Source: Oxyruncus cristatus
Lineage: Eukaryota > Chordata > Aves > Passeriformes > Cotingidae
Direction of reading: 5' to 3'
Length of the DNA: 64,000 nucleotides
Assembly: GCA_013399855.1 (NCBI GenBank)
Contig: VXAY01002358.1
Coordinates: 525,387 to 589,386 of the forward strand
The first letter of the stretch is position 1, and the number at the start of each line of letters is the position of its first letter. Made by a program: the position numbers and the translations under genes. Of this stretch, positions 12,567 through 25,300 are shown in pieces. Below the pieces are notes generated by a model, which was not told the origin of the DNA, did not search any database, and worked only from the letters and a program-made list of their open reading frames with translations.

Positions 12567-13565
12567 TACACAACCATTCTAACTAGTTTTCTTAAAATAA
12601 CAAACATATATTTACAAATACCACCCCTTCTTTTTTTCAAAAAGAGTCTAGAGGAAGAAGAAAAAGTCTTTAAGGTAACAGTTCCAAATCACTGCAGCTA
12701 GAGAATCAATCACTCACTTTCTCCATCAGAATGTAGGAGAGTCTGCCTCCCCCTTCTAGCCACTTGTCTTCAGCTACTGAGGATTTACCACGGGCTTCGA
12801 GGGAAACACTGGTGTCACCATGTCATCACCACATAGTATAGGGATCTGTGGAGGTTCCTTGCACAAGGAGTTTCGGGGGGTTTCCTAAGAGTCACCACCC
12901 CTCCCTGGGTCACAGGGGTTCTGGGTTTCTTTTGGCTCAGTCCATACCCAAGAACGTTCTCCAGTGCTATGCTCTGCTGCTCCAAGTAGTTTCTTCTCTC
13001 GCTCTCTGGAATTCTTCTGACTTTCTGCTTTTGGCAAAATGCCCAATCTTGGCTCTTGGCTGCGTGCGGTGACTCTAATTCACCGCCACCCCCATTCGCA
13101 GTGAAAGGGGTCATCCTGCCATCACACCCGACCCAAAATTGCACCAGGCCCCCCAGTATTGGGGGCTTAGCGTTAGGCTCAGCCCTCGGACTAAGGCCCA
13201 TGGTCATGAGGGGCTTGGCCCCTCGATGGAGTTCACCGGCTTCCTTATCATTTTATGGTGTAATTCTTCTCCAGTTTGTTGCATGTGGCTTCCAGGTGAT
13301 TTAGTTTTGGCTTCAAGCCATCCCTGCCCTCCCTGAGCCAGGCCAGGCCCCGGGTGGGGGCTGCATGACTGGGCCCAGCTGGGCCGGGCCGTGCTGCCAC
13401 GTTAACTCCTTAATTTCTTCTGTGCAACTCATCTTCTCTTCCGGTTTGTTAAATATGTCATTCATAGAGATGTCATGAAAGTCTTTGATTGGCTACTTAG
13501 CTGGAATTTCACCTGGAGTTAACTATTTTCTACCCCTTCCTAAGGGAATGGGCTAAACCATGACA

Positions 13566-13570
13566 GAAGG
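13566..13570 (+). repeat. target-site duplication, right copy
   Basis: GAAGG immediately follows the TGACA end of the LTR and matches 12405-12409 exactly. Confidence 0.8.
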
Positions 13571-16500
13571 TAACATCAGCTATCTGTGTGACAGGCTAAA
13601 TCTGTTGGCTGATGCTCTCCCAGATCCCTCCCTTTTAGACCTCAATGTTTTTAGTGGTGGCTGTGGGACATTACTGATGTTCATTCCTTGAAACAGAAAG
13701 CATTTCATAGATGTGTTTGCTACTGCTCAGAACAGCCTCATATTTACGTCTAGCATCTTTTTCAGTTCCTGTGGAGGTCTGGGGCATTGGAAGTAATGCT
13801 TCATGCAGTGCAAGGTGGGGAAATTGATGCTACTTAACATCTTTGGAAAGGGTATTTTCTACCTCAGTCTTGGAAACATAAACAAAAAACTTCCCATCTA
13901 TGTTGCTGAACATATGTGATTGTTTCCCACAACTGCATAGGACTAACAACTGTAGTCTGTGAGCTGCAGTGAGGCATTTTGAAGACTCAGACCTTTTTTC
14001 AGTGCTGCAAGGCATCTAGGAATACTTTTCTTCCTGCCTTTTCCTTTCCCTGCTGATCTGCAATTTCCCGTGTGCCCCTCATAGTCAAACAAGTGTAGCA
14101 AAAGATGTACCTGCATCCGAAATTCTGGGGTTTGTTTGCTTCATGCTCATCTGACAGATTAATTTTGCATTGAATTATGAAAAATGTTACTCTGTCATTT
14201 TGGCTATTAGTCGATTGCCAGCACACTACATCAGTGTTAGAATGTTCAGAAGGGGAACTACTTTAAAACTTCAATTATAGCCTAAAAATATGTGTGGAGT
14301 CTTTTTTTTTTTTTTTTTTACATTTAACTTCCTTGCTGGAAATAGCAGGGTTCTGTCATGTGTGTCATATTTTCTAGCTGTAGGCAGTTTTAAGCATGAC
14401 ATAGTTCTGTAGCAAACTGGAAAAATGTACACCCATCTTTCTCAAGTGAAGGCATGTGGGAACAATGCTATGGCCACATCAAATGCTGCACACGTGGAAA
14501 TTAAAGGAGCTGGTTTTTGAGCAGACAACCAGTGTTTGCATGTTTAATTTATGTAATAGCCCTTTCAGTTCCCATCTGTTCCTGTGCCCTTTGGCAAGTG
14601 GGTCTGCTGTTTTCTAACATGTGAAAACGTTGTCAAGTTCAGTGAATAAGACTCGGATTTTGTTTAATTGCTGCTTTCTTTGTCTGTTATAAGTTGGCCC
14701 TTAGGGAGAAGGGGTTGACCCCAGGAAGTAGGGAAGCTTTGTCTTCCCAGGCTGTCACTAACCTGTCAGTACAATACAAGGTTGAGAGGTCAAAATTGAT
14801 AGTTGAGCACTCATGCCCCAAATGTGTCTCACTTTCTGATATGCAAGCAAGGCAGCTGCAAGGAGGTCATGCTGTAAATGTGATCTGAGAAACCTGTGTT
14901 CATGTTTCTGCACTCATGGATAAAGTACGACTGGGACTTACTGTGAAGGTTGTTGATCCAGAACAGAGGGTGCAAAGATGAGTTCGTATTCAAGTGGACC
15001 ATAGCAATTAGCTGTCAGGAAGGAGGAGTCTGTTCCTGCTTTGCTTTTACTTCCATTTTTGTTCTGCAGTGCCAGGGCCCACTCCACCTCTATGGCTCTG
15101 CTGAAGCAGAGTCCTGGGGTAGGTGCACTGCAGACCAGATCTGATGTGCCTGACAGGCAGTGGCAACATATGTACTAGAGCTGCTCTGAACCTGTCCGCT
15201 TCAACATAGGTAGGGGGTAGCACTAGCACAGTAGGAAAACAAGTTCCTCTGAAAACAATTGCTGGATACCAAAACTGGTAATTCTGATGGATTTATTCAA
15301 ACTCAAGTGCAAGTGTGTGTGATCCCAATTACCACTTTACTTCCGCAGTTGCTTTGAAATGGGTTTGTGTCAGATACAGACTTCTTGGGAGCTCCAAAGT
15401 ATGGACAGAGAGAACACTCATACTTCCATTACTACTGGAGTAAGAGTATTTATATCCATGTCTGCAGCATGGTAAGCCAAGAATAGGTTGTCCATAGCTT
15501 CTTAGTTGTGTTCTTCACTGTCTATCTTGAGATGCCTTAAACCAAAACAGTGAGCTTTTCTTGGTAAGTTGGTCAGCTGGCCTCCTCCCTAGGACAGGTA
15601 GGTATCCTGCTTTGTAGGTTGTTAGGCTGAGCTGGCTCTATGAGCAGTGTGGACTCATGGTATCTCTGCTGGGATGAGCTGTGCCCCAGCACTGTTCTTG
15701 AACGGTGCTGCTAACAGTGGTTCTTGTGGGTCATCTGCTATATTGGGAGACTAGGTTGCAGTAAAATGGCCAAATCAAAAAAATTAATCTTCTCCCTAGC
15801 ATATGCCCATAACTATTCAGGAAGTGGTTGGAGGAACCAGAAGTTCAACCTAATAAGCTCCAGGCTTACTACTGCACGATCACGTCTTTGGGCAATGACA
15901 GCAGAGGAAGGACAAGCAAGCTGGGAAGGGAGAGGTGGTCCTGGTGAAAGAGGTGCAATTCTAGGGAGGTTGGTCAGGGCAATTGAGATGAAGTGGTGCC
16001 CTCAGGGCCCTGGCAGTAAGTTTGCTAGCTCACTTTTTTGGTGTACTAACTTACTGACTTCTGAAAAAGCTCTTCTGACAGGCATCACAGATGGCCTTGC
16101 GCTGCAGAGGAGCCCAGAGGCAGTGTGAGCCCAGACACAGGAGCCCGGAATGATAGGCAGTGAGAAGAATTTGTATGCCAGTTGTTCTGCCACCATGATC
16201 GTAAGGGTTTCATGTTTTGTGTAACGGGTTACAGTTAATCTTGGCTCTTAGGCTTTCCCAGATCTGGGTGTTAAATGTGAAGATGCTTTGGGGGCAGAAA
16301 GGAAAGGCATTATGTACACAGAGCCTACTAGGGGAATCTGTTTCATCATGAATATTTATTCAAAGGAAAACCAATTACTTTCTGCTAAATTGACACACAT
16401 AGCTTGGGACGTGTTCAGAGAGGGACAGGACTGGCTTTCCAAGTGTATGGTCCCTGGCAGAGTTAGCTGATGATGTGCAAGAACATTGAAGGTCATGGCT

Positions 16501-19500
16501 TTTGTTGCTTCCTCTTTTTTGGCCACAAACCTGCTGGCCCTCTTGTCTGGCTGTGGTGGTGCTGGCATGCAAACTACACCATGTTACTCCATGCTGGGCC
16601 ATTCCCTATGGTTAATGTAGGTATGCCTCTCAGGCTGGAACTGATGGTGAAGCAGGCAAAACCTGATCAAAGCACATACCTAATTGGATTGTTTAAAAAA
16701 TGTTGGATTTCCGAGTACTCCCATTAGTGGGCATTAGTAATGAGGAGAAATGTGTCACCAGATAGTGTGTTTTGTGTTTTTTTGAGTCAGAATTTAAGTA
16801 TAATTAAAAAGATATTACTGAACCTAATATTGTTAAAGGAAATGCTTTAATGAAATAAAGAACACCACTGGAACCTGTGGGTGCATGTAGGAAGTGTGCT
16901 CTGACCCCTTGCCTGCAGCTTGATGTTAAGGCAAGAGAAGCATTTTTTGTAAGTATGCAAAAAGGGAGCAGATGCTCACTGGGGCTTCCTTATACTTGGC
17001 TCTGCAGAAGGTTTATTTGGAGGGAGAGGAATTGTATTTCCAAAGGAGTGAGCAGAAGAAACATATGTGAGTTCAGCCAAGAAGTGTCAACCTAACTAGC
17101 AACAGATTCTGCAAGTTTGTATTGGAATAATGAACAGATAAGTAAAATTTTAATTATTAATTTACATTTTTATCCTTTTGCCGTGTATCCTTAATTTGCA
17201 AATTAGTATTCTTTTGCTGTGTTGCAGTGCTTTTCATTCTGATAGTCACCACCTTAGGGGCTGGGTTATCAATGCTAACAAATACTTCTGATTAAATTGG
17301 GAGGTAAGAGTGAGAACAGTTTATCTTTAGTAGTAAGGACAAGTTTCCCTAATTTTCAATTGTGTCACTCAATTCTATTACGACAGGAATTTATTAATCT
17401 TATGAGCAATTTAGTATGCCACTTTCTACTGCTAAAGATAGCACTTTTAAGAAGCACTATTGATTAATATTGTTAGGGTTTGTGTTTTACCACCACAGTT
17501 ATTTTTAGCTGTAATTTCTGTCTTGTACTTGACTGCTTTTCCTTTTCCTGAAATATGTTATTCAGCGACAATGTCTTAAGACACTTTCACCTGTGTGCAG
17601 GACTGGAAAACAAGTAATTTTAGGGAAACACAAGTAAACTTGACAGGAGGGCCAAGAATACTTAGAAGCCATAGGAGACTCTCTTAGGACTTTTCTAGCA
17701 AGCCTGACCAGTGTGATTTGTTTGATATTTTTATTTCATGCTGCTTGGCTTTGCTAGGGACTTTTGCAATGACAGAAGTAAGCTGCAGGCTCCTGTTCTG
17801 AACGGGGGCAAGAAGGGAAAGCAGATACATCACTGACATGAAAAACAAATGCATCTTGTTTTATCTTCATATATCATCAGCAAAAAAACCCCCCCTCTGG
17901 TTTACGTTAGTCTAAAAGAGACAGATTTCATGGCATCAAAGAGCTCAGTCTTGAGCTTGGAGTTACAGTGAAGCCAAACCTTAACTGGAGCTTAAATGAA
18001 GGTTTGTCAAGTGACCTGGATGTAAAAAGTTAGATCTCAGGAGAGAGAATTTAAATTTATGTCAATTTATACAATGTTAATCTCTGCAGAGCAGATCTTA
18101 ATTGCAAGACTGACAATTTGGGTCATGTTTGAAATTGATTCAGTGATTGGTGCTTGATAATTTTGGATGTGGTTCCAAAGCTGATTTGTGAGTTGGGATT
18201 GAGGATCAAAGCCTAAATATCACTTTGTTTCAAGCTTGAGTGTCAGACTAAGGTATCTTGTTTTAAAGTGGGGGTTTAGTTGCATACTGTAACTTGAAGT
18301 GAAAAATTCACCATTGTACTGAAAATCTTCAGTCTTTGAGGCTTAAAAGAATTATTGAAGATCAAGGTGAAACTCCTTGTGTACTTGTAAGCAGTGTGAG
18401 ATGAGACCTCAGTAAGAAGAAAAAAGTGCAAGTGTCATGGAGAGTTCTGGCAAAAGAGAAACGTTACTGTGGAGTTGAAAGATGGATGATTGAAAACAAC
18501 AACTTTACCTGTGTTTGAAACTGTAGCATTTGTCAGTAGGGATGTGCTGCCCTCTTTCAGGGAGGGAGGCTGTGCAAGATTTGGTAGCCTTGAGAGGGAT
18601 GGAAGCTTATGGCTAATGCAGTGATGAAAAGCCAGCGCAGAGAATGTTTTTAGAAACATGCTTACAGACATGCCTGAAGCTGTAAGTTACACCTTTAAAT
18701 CACCCTTACAGACACAGCTTTCAAAATCAAGTTATTGGCATAGCTGAAGTGGAGATTGAAGTTTTCTGTCTGATCCCCAATGGGGAAGAACACTCATCCC
18801 ATAGAATCATCTTCCTGCCTTTCCTCACCTGTGTGATGTGCTACAGATACTACAGTGTGACAGCTGGGAGGTGAGGACAAACAGCACGGGACCATCAGGA
18901 GGTCACAAGTGGAGAACACAGGGAAATGCTTGTGAAAAGAATTGAGGGTAAAACAATTACACGCATGTGAAGAGGGAGTTTGTTCATTTTCTTGAACCCT
19001 TTCTGTGTTTCTACATCAGTTATCTGTATGTTGCCTCAGGTGTGTCACCTGCATGCTGTTGTCTTTGCCCTGGTCTTTCTGCTCCTGCTCCACTGCTCTG
19101 GCATGTGCCTGTTTGATCAGGCAGTTCATCAGAAATATTTTTTTTTGGAGGGGTGTGCATGAATGCATGCACATGTCCCAAGTAGCTGTTAGTGTGTTTA
19201 ATGCCTTGGGCCAGGAGGTCAGCATGGTGTGGTGAGCTGCTGGGGAGGTGCAGACATGAACAAGTGATGAGATCAGAGCAGCTGATACGAGGCACAGCTG
19301 CAGCCAGATGTACCTCTCAGTGAGCTGTCAGTGTGGCCCTACCTCGACTCCATCAGAACTGATGAGTTTCAGCAAGAAGCAGATTTACTGTCATCTTTAA
19401 TGAGTTTCTTCCTTCTATTTTCCTGTTCCAGTAAGTCAGTCTGGAGTGGACTGTAACAGAGCCAGTTAAAGATGGGTACAGGGAAGAGGCACGTCTGTTT

Positions 19501-21046
19501 AAAAATTGCAAAGAATGAAACATTTGGCAATAAAGGATGTGTCTTTTTTGGCAGGAACCAAAGAGCTCAGAAGGAGTTTTTTTCTTCATTAGCGATCCAA
19601 ATTTTATAATCGCTCTTGTAGTTTGGAAGCGTTCTCGACAAGGATGAGATGATGTAATTACATAAATTCAAGATTTCTTTTTTTTTTTTTTAATGAAAAA
19701 CTTAAAAAGCTTTGAATGTGAAATGGATGCTGAAGCTGTTCTGGTTCTAAGCCACCTCTACGACTCCCTCTGGCACAAACAGCGCTGAAAGCCAAAAGGA
19801 TCTGTGTTGGTCTAAGCTGCTTTAGGGTCTGCTGTCAAGCAAAGGCATCCTGGGAATGCTTTGTGATGTGGACACAGATGAGATGAGAAGGGTTTTCTTT
19901 TAATTTTTTATTCCAAACTTAGTATAAGCTCTCTGACCTCCAACATGCTCCTAACAACATATAATTTTTGGTGGTTCTAGGAAAACTTGATTTTTTTTTT
20001 TTTCCAAACTGCATCTTGGGGCTTTGAACAAGCCCCCGAGTCTTAATTAAACATTTTTCATCAGGCGTGACTCTACAGCAAGTCAAATCCTTTGCCCTTA
20101 GTGTTTTGTTTTATTTAATCACTAGACTATTCCTCTGGTTAAAACACTGCAGCATTCCCTTTGTCAGTGTTAGGAGAACTTCCATTAAAAGTTATTTTAA
20201 CTGATCTTTTTCTGTCTTTATTCAGCTTTTCAATCTTAGTGACCTATTCCTTCCTTTCCTTTTTCCTATCTCCTGCTGCGAAATAGGTTGTTTTCAAAGT
20301 ATATGTTGCTTTTCTGTTCTTTGTCTTTTTTCCTGAACTCTTTTTTCGTATTCCCTTCACTCTGGCTTTGCTTTACATAGAAGTCAGCTATTCCTCAGTC
20401 ACCCAATTATTGGCTTTATCACAGGAGTAGGTGTGGGTAAAACCTCTTTGAAGAGTTGCATTGTCAAATGCAGCTTTGGGGTCCCTGTAAATTCATTTAC
20501 TAGTTTTATCTGAATGCATAATCCGTCTCAATTGGGTAAAACCATACACAGAGCAGTGTTTGGAAGCATCTTTCTCCCTCTCACCAGGTTAGATTTTTCA
20601 AGCTCTGTGCTCTCTGACAACCCCCACATTTGTTTACTTGCTTAAGGAAGTTGAAAATGAGAGTTTTGTCTGCTTTTCCCCAATTGAGATGAATCAGTGT
20701 CCCTCAGATGGTTCCCAGTGAAGCAGAGGAATTAAACTCGTGACTCCCTGTTTTTTGGAAGGGAGCCCATGGTGCTGAGCTGTGGGGGTTGGTGTCCCCT
20801 CCACCTTGTGAAGCTGTTCTTGGCCAAGGGGGTCAGCCAAAGTGACTCTATATGCTGATGATTACAGCATTTCCCTTCAGCACTCTTAGTTGCTGTCTTC
20901 AATGAACAGCTTAATAGGTTCTTCAAAATTCAGCAAAATGAGAGAGGAAAAAAACTTATCTTTTTTTTTTTTTGTGAGAAGCTGACAAACTATTTAAGAA
21001 AAAACCAAAAGAAAATTTTCTTGTGATTTTGTCACTGAAGTACAAC
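13571..21046. other. AT-rich non-coding sequence
   Basis: No gene or dated repeat is recognised. An 18-T run lies at 14302-14319. Open frames reach about 134 codons (15724-16128) without any recognisable domain. A CpG-retaining patch at 19585-19670 is listed separately. Confidence 0.55.
19585..19670. promoter_or_regulatory. candidate conserved regulatory patch
   Basis: Four CpGs sit within about 60 bases of otherwise CpG-poor DNA (ATTAGCGATCC, ATAATCGCTC, GAAGCGTTCTCGAC). They are followed by the perfect palindrome ATGTAATTACAT (19652-19663), which centres on the homeodomain core TAATTA. CpG retention and dense homeodomain-type sites are common in conserved non-coding elements, but conservation cannot be tested here. 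Confidence 0.25.
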
Positions 21047-21064
21047 TTTTTTTTTTTTTTTTTT
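21047..21064 (+). repeat. 18-bp poly-T next to assembly gap
   Basis: An uninterrupted run of 18 T ends six bases before the first block of N. Homopolymers of this kind commonly break short-read assemblies. Confidence 0.9.
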
Positions 21065-21070
21065 AGCATG

Positions 21071-21106
21071 NNNNNNNNNNNNNNNNNNNNNNNNNNNNNN
21101 NNNNNN
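21071..21106. other. assembly gap of 36 N
   Basis: This is unknown sequence. The hexamer AGCATG directly abuts the gap on both sides (21065-21070 and 21107-21112), so the contig ends may overlap and the true gap may be zero or negative. Confidence 0.95.
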
Positions 21107-21112
21107 AGCATG

Positions 21113-22219
21113 GTTTTATTGGATCATTATTATCAGCTGGCTGACCTACAGCATCTGAAATTGCCAGTTCTCCACAGGAGAGTTCAAAGTGCTTGACAGC
21201 TCAATTCTGGGCTCTGCTTTTTGCTTCCCAGTGTACTCTCATTAGTCTGATTTGATAATACTTTTTGGAGTCCATGATTGAGATATAGAGATTAAAACTT
21301 GGTCCATCATCTGTGAATTTAGGGAATTTAAAATGTAGAATATTTACAAAATGCTAATGAATTCTTAGACCTCTAACCAAATCCTAGTCATACATATTAT
21401 GTATTTAATACATAATCTGCCCTTCTGGAGTGACAACCAGTCCTCCTCCTCCTTAGGGACAACACTAAAATAGATTTGGCATGCGCTTTATGTTGGCTGA
21501 GGGGCATTAATGCTAATTTGTGACAATGGTTATGGAGTATCGGTTGGCAAATGAGGGTGTTCCCTTTATAAACGTGTTGTTTCAACATGCTATGCTTTTT
21601 CTGCTGCATGTAGTGCTTATGATGGAGTTTAGGTTATTTGAATATGGGTTAGTGCTAATGGGCTGCAAGCCTAATTCATATTGTCCCTGTTGTATTTAGG
21701 AATTTCCTCTTCCATTCTTTCCCTGCTTCTGTTTTCCTGGGTATGTGATTGCCACGACCAATTTTAAGTCATCATTTTTATCCCTTAAGTTTCTGTTGTG
21801 TCATTTTTTAAAATTATTTTTATTTTTTTTTTGGTTTTGATGCAATTGGCACTATCTGAGATCAGTTGACAAATGCATCAACACAATGTGGTGTCTACAG
21901 CAGTGCTTGATAATAGCTGTTCCTGCTCAGTGGTTTCCGGCATTGCATTCGTAGTTCCCTGAAGGTCTGGGCAACATTGAAAGAGCCTAATACATGGCTT
22001 CAAGTAAGGAAGTTTGTATATGATGTTAGATCAAATCTGAAGCTTCTTGAGGGGCTTCACGCTCATTGGAAAACTTCAAGAACTGCATATGGAAAAGCCA
22101 GAAATTCACTGGTGTTGGCTCACTTTGCTTCACTCTGCAGGAGCAACACGGTACTGAAGCAAGCAACCTTAGTTTTCCACAACAGTTGTTGCCTTTACAG
22201 ATTTCTAATGATGTTTTGA
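21113..22219. other. non-coding sequence, nothing recognised
   Basis: No gene or repeat family is visible. A T-rich tract occurs near 21805-21838. Confidence 0.55.
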
Positions 22220-22342
22220 GTGTTCCTAATATCCAATCTAACCCTTTCCTGGCCCAGCTTGAGGCCATTTCCTCTTGTCCTTTCACTTGTTACCCGGGAA
22301 AAGGGACCAACCCGCACCTGACTACACCCTCCTTTCAGGCAA
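22220..22342 (-). mobile_element. CR1 LINE fragment, internal 3' region
   Basis: The antisense CR1 signature is clear: CCTAATATCCAATCTAACCC, then GCTTGAGGCCATTTCCTCTT, then a TGTTACCCGGGA segment. It lacks both the 3' tip and the upstream coding part, and holds no gene. The flanking boundaries are approximate. Confidence 0.85.
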
Positions 22343-25300
22343 TAATATCCCCAAAGCCACTGCTGAAAGAGGTGAAGTACCTTATGGATCAGCACATTTA
22401 TCCCAGCCAAAGCTCTTGTTGGGAATAAACAAAGAGAAGCTTCATGGCAAGGACTGCTAGAGGTACTTGCTGTAGTTCTGCTTAGACAAGCAGTATCAGG
22501 TGTTGGATCCAGATGTGGAGCCTGTAATGTCTCCTGTCACATGGAAAAGCCGCATGGTGAAAAGCTGATCCACCAAAGGAACCTTTGGAGAATTGTGGTG
22601 ATAGGCACCATCTTTGGCTGTGTGAGATGAGTATATTAAATGACTAAGATGAAGCCATGTAGGTGGAAGAGCAGGATGAGTTCAAAAATGTGTCAACCAG
22701 GTATGCACCCTGAAAGCGCTGAATGATTAAAAAAACCCACCCCAAACCCAACCCTTCTCATGGCAGGCTTTGCAATCTGTAATAAAGCACATCACGAGGG
22801 TTTGCTGTAGAACACCAGGACAGTGAAATACCAGTAATAATTAACATCTTCAAGGCTGAATTTCAGTGTGAAGCATATGCTGTTAAAATGCATGAATGCT
22901 TGAGGCAACGGCAAAGAGAAAGCTCTTGGTTAAACAAAGGTTCATTCTTTCACATCTGTTGTATATCTCTTGGTAAATAGATACTAGATGTGTAGGTGAA
23001 TCCATGCCCACATGGTAATATGGGAAAGAGGTTTAAATTCTGATTTTTAAAAATAATTAACTGACCAGTATTTGAATAAAGGCCAAAATGTCATGAAGCG
23101 TAACAAAAGAGGCTACTTTTCCCCCCTCTCCTTAGTTAATTATTAATGGCTTCCCTAGCAGTTCCAAACTCATCCATTCCATTGGATGGTAGGAAGCAAA
23201 GTAGGAATTTGAGTCACATACCTGCAAGTTGCTGAGTGTAATCAGTGGGGTGGGAGGTCACCTGGCTTTGTTTTCAGTTTGTAGCAGCAAACTGTTTGCA
23301 GAAGTCAAGTACGTAGCCATGGCTCAAACAAAGTGGGTTCTTCACTTTATTCAAAGCTTGCATGTATTGCTTGCACTGACAGATGCCTCCTTTGGGAGTG
23401 GAGTCCCAAAATACTACACCTTATTTATTAACGCCATAAAATTTTGGACTTTGCTTAGTTTAGAGAGGAGGGTTGTTTCCAAAGCTTGACATCTGGCTGC
23501 AAGAGGAACCTTCTGCACCATCTTTCTCAGATCAAAAGCACTAGGCAGAGCAGCAATACTAGGACTCCTTTATGGGTCCCCAAGCTTACATCATCACAAG
23601 AAGAATGATGATGGCTGCTTCCAGTAATATCCTTGTATGAAGTGCACAGACTTCCTTGCTAAGAAGTGCCCAGGTCTTTCCTTCAGTATTAGCTGTGAGT
23701 GCTTCACTCTGGTGAGAGGAGACTATTTGCAAACATCTTGGCAAGAATGGCACCAGATGAGGGAGATTGATTAGTTTTAAAAAGGACGGACAAATACACG
23801 TAGTTTGGGTATGAGTAAATTAGAACCACCAGAAGAGTTTTTGCAAAGAAGGAAGAAAAGTAAAATATTTAAAAGTTTGGCACCTGTTTTTTTGATGAAA
23901 GATATCTTACAATATGGCTACCTGCAGTAGTAAAAAAAAGGGTCTGTCCTGAACGTAATTTCCTAGAATAACTAACCTGAGTCATGCCTTCAAGAAAAAG
24001 TGCCCAAGCCCTACAAGATTCATGATCACTCTATTTCCCCTGGGAAATATATGGGTTTTACTTGAAAGATAACACTAAATTTTGGGTCTCTATTGTTTTG
24101 TTTCACAGTCTATGAAGTGTTTCTGAAGACAGTGTTATAGTGCCTGAAGAGTTCCATACTCCAAAGGGTAATTGAAATCATGTCTTAGATCTGTATGCCA
24201 CAAAATATGTAACACACAGAAGTGATAACTGCTCCTTTTCATGGGTCTTTCACATGGTGTGTGAGTGTGGTTGCTTTTTTTGGAGAAATTTACCCTTTTT
24301 GCTCATTTAAAAAGTCTAAGATATGACAAGATGATGGCACAAGTTCATGGGGTTGTTGCTAATGCCTTTTTTTTGGCCAAATCACAGATCCTTTGGCGGA
24401 TCTTACAGATTGTCAGGCAGAAGATGGGGCTTGACTAAAGCGCATCCTGAAAATGTGGAAAAACACCACAGATCCTGTTAGTGTTCTGACAGCAGGTGTT
24501 CACTCTAAATCCCTCTGGTGATAACAAACCACTGCCACTTCCTAATAAAGTTAGCTAAAGGAACACTTGGCTGTACCTGTTGCTGAAACCAGTTCAAGCT
24601 ACTGGGTATGCTTGGGCATTCAGATGCTGTGGTAAATCCTTTCTTGCAGCCTGTTCCAGATAAAGTCGATCACATTCTTGTCCAGCAGCCCGACCGAAGG
24701 GCCATTGCTATAATAGCAGCACATTGTTCTTCCCACTAGGATGTGTGTATGAGGCATTAGATGCTATATAAAAGCATTATATTCTTAAAATTGGATGTTG
24801 AGTTGAACAAGGTAAAGTAAGCGGTAACTTTAACTATTTTTCTTCAGAAGTAGGGAAAGTTTAAGAAAGCCAGTTCAATTTAGTATTTTCATTGAATCTA
24901 ATTAAAATGACCTGATCTAAAAGAAGATACTAGTCTTTGATAGATCCTACTTCCGTGAAAGCGTTTTTTGAGCAGGAGCCACCATCTCTTCCTGCCTTGA
25001 GGCCACTTAAGGCAGTCCTTCTCTACCTCATGGCTGAACTTCTACAAGCAGATAATTACCTTGTGAGTGTGTGTCTCTGTGTTATCTTGACCTTGCAACT
25101 GTCTCTCTGATCATACATTATGTAGTAGAACAAGAACTTGTTCTTTGAAGCTGGCAGTAGTTCTCGGTATCTGTATGAAGCAGTAACAGAAAACTGCTTA
25201 TTGTTACTCGTGTGCGAAAGTGAGGCAAGTCTAGCGTGATAGAACTTGGAAAAGGTCAGACTTGTGAAACTGTGGCAAACAGTAGATCAAGCTTATTGTG

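Larger units (their letters stand above)
12410..13565 (-). mobile_element. solo LTR, ERVL-like, minus orientation
   Basis: This is a 1156-bp element read on the minus strand, beginning TGTCATGGTTTAGCCC at 13565. That start resembles avian endogenous-retrovirus LTRs as I remember them. Its other end, read on the plus strand, is TGTCAACGGTTTAGCCC, so the ends are imperfect inverted repeats of 16 to 17 bp. An exact 5-bp GAAGG duplication flanks both ends. On the minus strand a TATAAATA box (12559-12566) is followed by AATAAA (12529-12534), leaving about 120 bp to the end. That order fits a long U3, then R and a short U5. The U3 half (about 13050-13400) is GC- and CpG-richer than its surroundings. 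No gag, pol or env is present, so recombination between two LTRs is inferred. A 131-codon frame inside it is not taken as a gene. The alternative is a non-autonomous DNA transposon. Confidence 0.75.

Noticed and set aside
12815..13207. 131-codon minus-strand frame inside the LTR
   Set aside because: It lies within the U3-like part of a solo LTR and shows no retroviral domain.
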